In this document: positions 58,481 through 64,000 of the stretch, piece by piece | Numbering within the stretch: position 1 is the first letter of the stretch | Layout of the letters: every line of letters begins with the position of its first letter | Translations under genes and position numbers: made by a program | Notes under the pieces: model-generated | Told to the model about the DNA's origin: nothing | Databases searched by the model: none | The model's input: the letters and a program-made list of their open reading frames with translations, nothing else | Assembly (NCBI GenBank): GCA_031253995.1 | Contig: JAIRVG010000098.1 | Location: forward strand, 42,353-106,352 | Reading direction: 5' to 3' | From: Paucimonas sp. | GTDB taxonomy: Bacteria > Pseudomonadota > Gammaproteobacteria > Pseudomonadales > Pseudomonadaceae | DNA: 64,000 nt

Positions 58481-59341
58481 TCAGCGCCGCCGTTGCAGCC
58501 AGGCCGCGGCCAGCCCGCTCAGGCAGACGATGGCGATGCCGATGATTCCCCACTGGTCCGGACGCTGGCCGAACAGCACGATGCCCATCAGCCCGGCGAA
58601 GACGATCTGGCAGTAGCTGAACGGCGCCAGCATGGCCGGCGGCGCGTGGCGGAAGGCCTGGGTCAGGAACAGGTGGGCGAGCATGCCGAAGGTGCCGAGG
58701 GCCAGGGTCATCAGGCCGTGGGTCAGCGTGGGCACGGTCCAGAAGAACGGCACCAGGGCGCTCATCACCAGGGTATTGAACAACCCGGTGAAGAAGTTGG
58801 TGGCGGTCGGGCTGTCCACCTGGCTCAGCTTGCGGGTGAGGATCTGGTAGAAGCAGAAACAGGTCGCCGAACCGAAGGGCAGCAACACCGCAGGTGTGAA
58901 CAGCGCGCCACCGGGATGAACGATGATCAGCACGCCGACGAAGCTGGCCAGCACGGCCAGCCACTGGCCCTTGCTCACCGACTCCTTCAGCAACGGCAGC
59001 GACAGCGCCGTCACCATCAGCGGCGCAAGGAAGTTCACCGCCGTCGCCTCGGCCAGCGGCAGGTACTGCAGCGCCTTGGTGAACAGCAGGCTGCAGCCCA
59101 GCAGGCACAAGGCCCGCGCCGCCTGCAGCCGCGGCCTTCGGGTGCGCAAGCCGCTCAGGCCGGCCTGGGGCAGGAAGATCCCCAGCATCAGCAGCGTGTG
59201 AACCAGATAGCGCGCCCACACCACCCAGACGATCGGATAGAACCCCGACAGGTACTTCGACATCGCGTCGTGGCTGGAAAACAGGAAGGTCGCGACAACG
59301 ACCAGCAGGATGCCTTTGAACGGTTGACTGACGGAGGGCAT
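58481..59341 (-). CDS. DMT-superfamily (EamA) transporter
   Basis: A 286-residue membrane protein with ten predicted helices in two EamA repeats (repeat 1 about residues 8-140, repeat 2 about 150-283). It shows FSSHDAMSKYL in helix 1, RALCLLGCSLLFTKALQYLPLAEATAVNFLAPL between helices 3 and 4, and a dibasic C terminus (LQRRR). The substrate is unknown; family members are mostly metabolite exporters, some importers. It follows the TIM-barrel gene by 15 bp on the same strand, so they form an operon in the IclR-controlled module. Confidence 0.87.
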   Translation of the reverse strand: MPSVSQPFKGILLVVVATFLFSSHDAMSKYLSGFYPIVWVVWARYLVHTLLMLGIFLPQAGLSGLRTRRPRLQAARALCLLGCSLLFTKALQYLPLAEATAVNFLAPLMVTALSLPLLKESVSKGQWLAVLASFVGVLIIVHPGGALFTPAVLLPFGSATCFCFYQILTRKLSQVDSPTATNFFTGLFNTLVMSALVPFFWTVPTLTHGLMTLALGTFGMLAHLFLTQAFRHAPPAMLAPFSYCQIVFAGLMGIVLFGQRPDQWGIIGIAIVCLSGLAAAWLQRRR

Positions 59342-59356
59342 GGGCGGCTCGGCGCG

Positions 59357-60172
59357 TTAGAGGTGGCTCAATACGTTATGGGTCTTGTCCAGCGCCCATT
59401 GCGCGCGTTGCAGCGCGGACACGCCCTGTTCCAGCAGTTGCCGGGTGGGGATCTCCAGGCTCAGGGGCATGTCGGGGGAAACGCTGGCGAGCAGGCCGCG
59501 CAGGTCGCAGTCGCCGTCACCGGGGAAACGCCGCTCGTTGCGCGCCTGACGCAAGATCTCGGCCATGTCGTCCGGTCGTGGCCCGGCCACGTCGCACAGT
59601 TGCAGGTAGCGCATTCGCGAAGCCGGCACATTGCGCAGGTCTTCCAGGCGTGAGGCAGAGCGGTCGAAGTGGAAGGCATCCACCAGTACGCAGCCGTTGT
59701 CGCGGTTGGCGGCTTCGACGATGGCCAGGGCCTGGGTGAGGTTCTTCGCGTCGGTCCAGGGCATGAATTCCAGGTGCGGATGGATGCCGTATTTAACCGC
59801 CAGGTCGCAGAGGGCGGCGAAGTTGTCGGTCATCCGCGTCGGGTCCGGGTCGTTGCCGGCCACCAGCAGTTCCGTGGCGCCGAAGTCCGCGCCCACGGCC
59901 AGCAGCGGCTCGAAATCGGCGACGCGGGTGTCCGGCTTGAGGCGCAGGATCTCGATGTCCAGCACCTTGATCCCGGTGTCGCGCAGACGGGCTGCGGTCT
60001 GCTGGCGCAGGGCGGCGTCGCGGACCAGGGGGAAATGGTGTTCTTCCGGGGTGGCGGGTTCAAGGCGCAGGCCGACATGGCTGTAGCCGGCGCGGGCAGC
60101 GACCTCGACCATGTCCGGGGGGGAGAGCTCAAGAACGGTGAGGGCAGCCAGGGAGAGGATGCGTTGGCTCAT
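59357..60172 (-). CDS. Sugar phosphate isomerase/epimerase-type TIM barrel, QuiC1-like metal site
   Basis: A 271-residue AP_endonuc_2 (xylose-isomerase-like) TIM barrel. Putative metal ligands are Glu135 (HLEFMPW), Asp165 (LVDAFHFD), His168, Gln191 (YLQLCDV) and Glu240 (SLEIPTR). These are within one residue of the QuiC1 set (134, 165, 168, 191, 239), and a FPGDGDCDL segment parallels FPGQGEFDL of QuiC1. It may be a second dehydratase or isomerase acting on a polyhydroxylated ring or keto acid. The promoter carries an IclR-type inverted repeat at 60210-60224. The annotated start is ATG 60172. Confidence 0.85.
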   Translation of the reverse strand: MSQRILSLAALTVLELSPPDMVEVAARAGYSHVGLRLEPATPEEHHFPLVRDAALRQQTAARLRDTGIKVLDIEILRLKPDTRVADFEPLLAVGADFGATELLVAGNDPDPTRMTDNFAALCDLAVKYGIHPHLEFMPWTDAKNLTQALAIVEAANRDNGCVLVDAFHFDRSASRLEDLRNVPASRMRYLQLCDVAGPRPDDMAEILRQARNERRFPGDGDCDLRGLLASVSPDMPLSLEIPTRQLLEQGVSALQRAQWALDKTHNVLSHL

Positions 60173-60209
60173 GGGGGTGGGATTCTCTTTTGTTCTGGGT
60201 GCAATTATT

Positions 60210-60224
60210 TAGAACTTGGTTCCA
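60210..60224. promoter_or_regulatory. IclR-type operator before the TIM-barrel gene
   Basis: On the minus strand TGGAACCAAGTTCTA matches TGGAATCAAGTTCCA at 61298-61312 in 13 of 15 positions. It lies 38-52 bp before the TIM-barrel start. Confidence 0.65.
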
Positions 60225-60296
60225 GTTTCATTGCAAGCAGAAAAACAGGGAGACCCTGGCATCAATGGGTTTCTGAAAATGATGTGCTGGTTTTGC

Positions 60297-60380
60297 GGGC
60301 CCTATCGCCGGCAAGCCAGCTCCCACAGGTTTTGCGGTGCACTCGATCCCTGTGGGAGCAGGCTTGCCAGCGATGAGGCC
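60297..60380. repeat. Inverted REP pair with conserved linker (BIME)
   Basis: Two inverted REP cores, the first with one changed base (CGCCGGCAAGCCAGC), flanking the linker TTTTGCGGTGCACTCGATCC. It lies between the TIM-barrel promoter and the iclR 3' end. Confidence 0.9.
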
Positions 60381-60398
60381 CGAGAGATCAAGGCAAAA

Positions 60399-61175
60399 TC
60401 AGCTGAACAACTCGGAAGCCGGACTCGCCGCCGCCAGTTCCTGCACAGTCTCAAGCAGCACTGGCGCCAGCTCATGCATCCGCGCCTCGCTCATCCGCGC
60501 CGTCGGCCCGGCGATGCTCACCACCCCCAGCGCGTGCCCGTCCCGCGGATCGGCGATCACTGCCGCCAGCGCCGACATGCCCACCGCCGAACTCTCCACC
60601 ACCCAGGCATAGCCATGCTCCCGGGCAATACGCAAGCGTTCCAGCAGCTCGGCATTGGACTTCGGCGCATTCGGCCCGAAGTCTTCGGCAGGCGCGATGC
60701 CCTGGCGCTCCACCAGCAGCAACGCCTGGGCATCACTGAGGCTGGCCAGCCAGGCATGCCCGGAAGCGCTGTAGAACAACGGCGCATCCCGCCCCATGTC
60801 CGGGTCGTATTTGAGCCCGGAACGCGCCCCCTGGGACTTGGCGATCCAGGTCTGGCGCTCGCCATCGATCACCCCCAGGCGTACCAGCTCGCCACTCTGC
60901 CCGGCCAGCTGGTCGAGGATCGGCTGGACGATGTCCGCACCACTGTTGGCCAAATAGCGAAAGCCCATGGCCACCAGCCGGGTGCTCAGCAGGTAGCGGC
61001 TGTTCTCCGGGTTCTGGCGCACGTAACCCAGGCGGATCAGCTCGGCGAGCATGCGGTGGGTCGCGCTCTTGGGAATGTCCAGTTGCTCGGACAGGGTCTG
61101 CATCGGCAGCCCGCGAGGCTCGCTGGTAAGGCTTTCGATAAGGCTGAACGCGCGTTCGATCTGACTGCCGGCCAT
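60399..61175 (-). CDS. IclR family transcriptional regulator
   Basis: A 258-residue IclR-type regulator. The winged HTH is at residues ~5-65 (AFSLIESLTSEPRGLPMQTLSEQLDIPKSATHRMLAELIRLGYV). The effector-binding domain is at about 75-250 (GRDAPLFYSASGHAWLASL, and GVVSIAGPTARM near the end). It lies between two promoters that share a TGGAA-N5-TTCCA type repeat and is probably their regulator. The effector is unknown, most likely a carboxylated intermediate of the module. It is divergent from the flavoprotein gene. Confidence 0.93.
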   Translation of the reverse strand: MAGSQIERAFSLIESLTSEPRGLPMQTLSEQLDIPKSATHRMLAELIRLGYVRQNPENSRYLLSTRLVAMGFRYLANSGADIVQPILDQLAGQSGELVRLGVIDGERQTWIAKSQGARSGLKYDPDMGRDAPLFYSASGHAWLASLSDAQALLLVERQGIAPAEDFGPNAPKSNAELLERLRIAREHGYAWVVESSAVGMSALAAVIADPRDGHALGVVSIAGPTARMSEARMHELAPVLLETVQELAAASPASELFS

Positions 61176-61297
61176 GGTCGTGGTCCCTGAAAATATGGGC
61201 GAATTCTAAAGAGCGCCGGACAAAGCGCAAACCACTGTTCGATCTTCGCCCAACTTCACGGGCAGCGACTTGGCACCACCCGTGCGATCATGGATTA

Positions 61298-61312
61298 TGG
61301 AATCAAGTTCCA
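61298..61312. promoter_or_regulatory. IclR-type operator before the flavoprotein gene
   Basis: TGGAA-TCAAG-TTCCA is a perfect 5-bp inverted repeat with a 5-bp spacer, the classic IclR-family layout. It lies 24 bp before the flavoprotein ATG and 123 bp from the iclR start. Confidence 0.75.
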
Positions 61313-61335
61313 AAATAATACTACGAGGATTTTCC

Positions 61336-63051
61336 ATGACCGCCCTTCCCTCCCACGCCCGCACGGTGGACTGCGATGTCCTGGTGATCGGTTCCGGCGC
61401 CGCCGGCCTCAGCGCTGCGGTCACGGCGGCCTGGCACGGGCAAAAGGTCATAGTGGTCGAGAAGGACCCGGTGTTCGGCGGCGCCACCGCCTGGTCCGGT
61501 GGCTGGGCCTGGGTGCCGTGCAATCCGCTGGCACGCCGCGCCGGCATCGTCGAGGAACGTTCGGCGCCACGCACCTACCTGGAACATGAGCTGGGCGAAC
61601 GCTTCAATGCGCCGCTGATCGACGCCTTCCTCGAAGCCGGGCCCAACATGGTCAGCTTCTTCGAGAAACACACCGCCTTGCAGTTCGCCGATGGCAACGG
61701 CATCGCCGATATCCACGGCGATACCCCCGGCGCCGGCACCGGCGGGCGCTCGGTGATCGCCGCGCCCTACGACGCACGACAGACCGGCAAGCTGCTCAAG
61801 CGCCTGCGCCGGACCATGCGCGAGACCTCGTTCTGGGGCATGCCGATCATGGCCGGCAAGGACCTCGGTGCCTTCCTCACCCTCACCCGCTCCTGGCGCT
61901 CGCTGCTGCATGTGGGCCAGCGCGTCGGCAAGCACCTGCTCCACCTCGCCACCCACGGCCGCGCCCTGCACCTGGTCAACGGCGTGGCGCTGGTGGCGCG
62001 CCTGGCCAGGTCGGCCGACGACCTCGGCGTACTGCTCTGGGAATCGGCGCCAGCCCGCCGCCTGCTGCGGGCAGACGGCAAGGTGACAGGCGCAGTGGTG
62101 GAGACCGCCAGCGGCGAAGTGACCATCAACGCCCGCGCGGTGGTCCTGGCCGCCGGTGGCTTCCCCAACGATATCGAGCGGCGCAAGGCAATGTTCCCGC
62201 GCACCCCGACCGGCCACGAGCACCTGGCCCTGCCGCCCATGGCGGCCAACGGCGATGGCCTGCGCCTCGGCGAGAGCGTCGGCGGCAGGGTCGCCGACGA
62301 CCTGCACAGCCCGGTGGCCTGGGCGCCGGTATCGAAGGTGCCCTATGCCGACGGCAGCAGCGGCCATTTCCCGCACATCATCGAGCGCGGCAAGCCGGGG
62401 ATCATCGGCGTGCTGAGCAACGGCCAGCGCTTCGTCAACGAGGCCGACGGCTACTACGACTATGTCAGCGCCATGGTCGCCGCCGCGCCGGGGGAGAAGG
62501 TCGAGTCCTGGCTGGTCTGCGACCACCGCTTCCAGCGCCGCTACGGCCTCGGCATCGCCCGCCCCTTCCCGCTGCCGACCGCGGCGCTGGTGCGCAATGG
62601 CTACCTCAAGCGCGCCGACAGCCTGCACGACCTGGCCAACCAGTGCGGCATCGATGCCCGTGGCCTGGTCGATACGGTCAGCGAGTACAACCGCCATGCC
62701 CGCCTCGGCGAGGACCCGCAGTTCGGTCGCGGCCGCACCCTGTACAACCGCAAGCAGGGCGATGCGCTGCACGGGCCGAACCCCTGCGTGGCGCCGATCG
62801 AGCACGGGCCGTTCTACGCGGTGAGGGTCGAGCCGGGCTGCTTCGGCACCTTCGCCGGGCTGCGCACCAACGAACATGCGCAGGTGCTGGATGACCACCA
62901 GCAACCGATCGAGGGCCTGTACGCGGCGGGCTGCGACATGGCCAGCATCATGGGCGGGCACTATCCGGCGGGCGGCATCAACCTCGGGCCGGCGCTGACC
63001 TTCGGCTACATCGCCGGTCGTCATATCGCCGGCGTAACCGCCTACGAGTGA
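61336..63051 (+). CDS. FAD-dependent dehydrogenase, 3-ketosteroid-dehydrogenase/fumarate-reductase type
   Basis: A 571-residue flavoprotein of the FAD_binding_2 family. The dinucleotide fold VLVIGSGAAGLSAAVTAAWHGQKVIVVEKDP is at residues ~15-45. The GGATAWSGGWAWVP segment and the C-terminal GGHYPAGGINLGPALTFGYIAGRHI correspond to KstD-type Delta1-dehydrogenases and relatives (tricarballylate, urocanate and fumarate reductases). It probably introduces or removes a double bond next to a carbonyl or carboxyl group. No steroid genes are nearby, so a small cyclic acid is more likely. It ends just before the convergent VOC gene. Confidence 0.87.
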   Translation: MTALPSHARTVDCDVLVIGSGAAGLSAAVTAAWHGQKVIVVEKDPVFGGATAWSGGWAWVPCNPLARRAGIVEERSAPRTYLEHELGERFNAPLIDAFLEAGPNMVSFFEKHTALQFADGNGIADIHGDTPGAGTGGRSVIAAPYDARQTGKLLKRLRRTMRETSFWGMPIMAGKDLGAFLTLTRSWRSLLHVGQRVGKHLLHLATHGRALHLVNGVALVARLARSADDLGVLLWESAPARRLLRADGKVTGAVVETASGEVTINARAVVLAAGGFPNDIERRKAMFPRTPTGHEHLALPPMAANGDGLRLGESVGGRVADDLHSPVAWAPVSKVPYADGSSGHFPHIIERGKPGIIGVLSNGQRFVNEADGYYDYVSAMVAAAPGEKVESWLVCDHRFQRRYGLGIARPFPLPTAALVRNGYLKRADSLHDLANQCGIDARGLVDTVSEYNRHARLGEDPQFGRGRTLYNRKQGDALHGPNPCVAPIEHGPFYAVRVEPGCFGTFAGLRTNEHAQVLDDHQQPIEGLYAAGCDMASIMGGHYPAGGINLGPALTFGYIAGRHIAGVTAYE

Positions 63052-63456
63052 TCAGTTGAAGCGTTGCCCGGAAATCGCCGGGTGGTAGATCGGCTGGACC
63101 TTGTTCCCCGCCGGGTCCAGCAGGTGGAAGCTCCAGGTTCCGTCGCCGTGGGCGAACGGCGTGTCCAGCAGGGTCACGCCGCATTCCTTCAGGTAGGCAT
63201 GCCAGGCGTGCAGCTCGTCGATGCTGTCGACCACGAAGCCGTAGTGATCCACCGCCTGCTCGCCGCTGCTCGGCACGAAGGCGCGGCCCAGGGACAGGTT
63301 GTCGTTGCCGCAGGTCAGGTAGACCAGGTCTTCGTTGGCGCGGTGCAGCACTTCCATACCGAGGATATCCACATAGAAGCGCTCGCAGACTTCCAGGTTG
63401 GGCACCAGGATCGCGAGATGACGCAGGCCGTTGAGGCGACTTGGACGGACAGGCAT
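63052..63456 (-). CDS. VOC-superfamily (glyoxalase/dioxygenase-like) protein
   Basis: A 134-residue vicinal-oxygen-chelate protein with two beta-alpha-beta-beta-beta modules. Metal-site candidates: His at LRHLAILVP, His at VDHYGFVVDS, and the C-terminal QPIYHP region where a glutamate is usual. FYVDILGMEVL and LLDPAGNKVQ are typical of the fosfomycin-resistance/dioxygenase branch. Function unknown. It shares a 60-bp promoter region with the divergent ABM gene, including a TTGTATACAA palindrome. GGAG precedes the ATG at 63456. Confidence 0.82.
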   Translation of the reverse strand: MPVRPSRLNGLRHLAILVPNLEVCERFYVDILGMEVLHRANEDLVYLTCGNDNLSLGRAFVPSSGEQAVDHYGFVVDSIDELHAWHAYLKECGVTLLDTPFAHGDGTWSFHLLDPAGNKVQPIYHPAISGQRFN

Positions 63457-63472
63457 GGTTTCGGCTCCATTT

Positions 63473-63482
63473 TTGTATACAA
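63473..63482. promoter_or_regulatory. GntR-type operator between VOC and ABM genes
   Basis: TTGTATACAA, a perfect 10-bp palindrome in an A/T-rich stretch, 17 bp from the VOC start and 35 bp from the ABM start. It shares the 12-mer TTGTATACAATT with the site at 25187-25198. Confidence 0.6.
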
Positions 63483-63516
63483 TTTTTCGCAAATATAAGA
63501 CAAAAAGGAGTTCGAC

Positions 63517-63825
63517 GTGTACAGCCTTCTACTCAAGACCCAATTGCAGCCCGGTAGCCTGGAGCGGTTCATGGAGGCGATGCGGGTCAATGCGGCCAGC
63601 TCGGTGACGGATGAACCGGGGTGCCTGGTGTTCGATGTGATCCGCGATTTCAGTGAGCCGGATCTGGTGTGGCTGTATGAAGTGTATGAAAGCGAGGCGG
63701 CGTTCGAGGCGCATATGCTGACGGCGCATTTCCTCGCCAGCCGACCGTTGCTGGAGCCGTTGATCGTTCGGCAGGAGGTAGTGGAGGGGGAGGTGCTGGC
63801 CTTCAATGGCAAGCGGGCAGGCTGA
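63517..63825 (+). CDS. Antibiotic-biosynthesis-monooxygenase (ABM/YgiN-like) protein
   Basis: A 102-residue dimeric ferredoxin-like ABM-domain protein (MYSLLLKTQLQPGSLERFMEAMRVNAASSVTDEPGCLVFDV, then EVYESEAAFEAHMLTAHF). Relatives act as cofactor-free quinol monooxygenases or as small-molecule isomerases. The start is GTG at 63517, seven bases after AAGGAG. It is divergent from the VOC gene and probably belongs to the same catabolic module as the upstream flavoprotein. Confidence 0.85.
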   Translation: MYSLLLKTQLQPGSLERFMEAMRVNAASSVTDEPGCLVFDVIRDFSEPDLVWLYEVYESEAAFEAHMLTAHFLASRPLLEPLIVRQEVVEGEVLAFNGKRAG

Positions 63826-63840
63826 TTTGTAGTGGATGTG

Positions 63841-63885
63841 AGGGCCTCATCGCTGGCAAGCCAGCTCCCACAGGGCCTGTGGGAG
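63841..63885. repeat. REP element with partial second copy
   Basis: A REP core (CTCATCGCTGGCAAGCCAGC) followed by CTCCCACAGGGCCTGTGGGAG, in which the second copy is cut right after CTGTGGGAG. Confidence 0.85.
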
Positions 63886-63947
63886 TTCACCCAACCCGCC
63901 GGGCTGCGCTGTCGCGCAGAGAACTAGACTGCAAGTGCGCCGCAGTC

Positions 63948-63990
63948 GGCGTGGGAGCGGATTCATCCGCGATCGGCGGCGAAGCCGTCG
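63948..63990. repeat. Second-type repeat at the window end (possible REP class 2)
   Basis: CGTGGGAGCGGATTCATCCGCGATC contains the small hairpin GCGGA-TTCA-TCCGC and is followed by CGGCGGCGAAGCCGTCG. It differs from the other REP copies in the window and recalls a second common pseudomonad repeat family; only one copy is visible, so this is tentative. Confidence 0.4.
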
Positions 63991-64000
63991 TAAAACCTGA

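Overview
This 64 kb window is GC-rich chromosomal DNA from a Pseudomonas, most likely of the P. putida group. Three things point there: housekeeping gene order (obg-rpmA-rplU-ispB, ettA-morA-glyA, cstA-mapZ, radA-mscL-fpr-luxR solo-rlmG-cio), a PpoR-type LuxR solo beside fpr, and a two-domain QuiC1 dehydroshikimate dehydratase whose metal-site residue numbers match those I recall for the P. putida enzyme. At least ten intergenic spaces carry the same REP palindrome (core GCTGGCAAGCCAGC plus CTCCCACAG), singly or as inverted pairs. I see no rRNA, tRNA, CRISPR array, transposase, integrase or prophage gene.

Layout. 1-13.4 kb: conserved core genes (Obg GTPase, ribosomal proteins L27 and L21, polyprenyl synthase, FKBP isomerase, a LonB-like protease, DUF3015 and DUF4105 proteins, a lipoprotein, a GreA/GreB-like factor, glutamate dehydrogenase), plus a small Fur-box-preceded gene. 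13.6-25 kb: ettA, the GGDEF/EAL regulator morA, glyA, a COG0523 metallochaperone GTPase, the ybdD-cstA pair and the PilZ adaptor mapZ. 25.2-39.2 kb: an accessory block between mapZ and radA, which I recall as neighbours in P. aeruginosa. It holds a purine-type NCS2 permease, a tyrosinase with a DUF2182 membrane protein, and a complete Has heme-acquisition locus (hasI-hasS-hasR-hasA-hasD-hasE-hasF) with Fur-box-like sites before hasI and hasR. 39.2-53 kb: radA, mscL, fpr, the luxR solo, rlmG, cyanide-insensitive oxidase genes (with an ANR box), an MFS pump, a DJ-1-like protein without its nucleophile, a second NCS2 permease with a structured leader, trmA and a phosphodiesterase-like protein. 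53-58.4 kb: a hydroaromatic (shikimate/quinate) catabolic module of shikimate dehydrogenase-like enzyme, TetR regulator, QuiC1 and an MFS importer. 58.4-64 kb: a second catabolic module of unknown substrate: DMT transporter, QuiC1-like TIM-barrel protein, IclR regulator, KstD-like flavoprotein, VOC protein and an ABM-fold monooxygenase.

How the parts work together. In the first catabolic module, hydroaromatic acid would be imported by the MFS protein, oxidised by the dehydrogenase to 3-dehydroshikimate and dehydrated by QuiC1 to protocatechuate. The second module carries a 15-bp IclR-type inverted repeat in the two promoters flanking iclR, and its TIM-barrel protein repeats the QuiC1 metal-ligand spacing. 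It is the best candidate here for an undescribed pathway. CA-rich motifs of the Hfq/Crc type (AANAANAA) sit at the starts of cstA, the purine permease and the shikimate dehydrogenase gene, which suggests catabolite repression.
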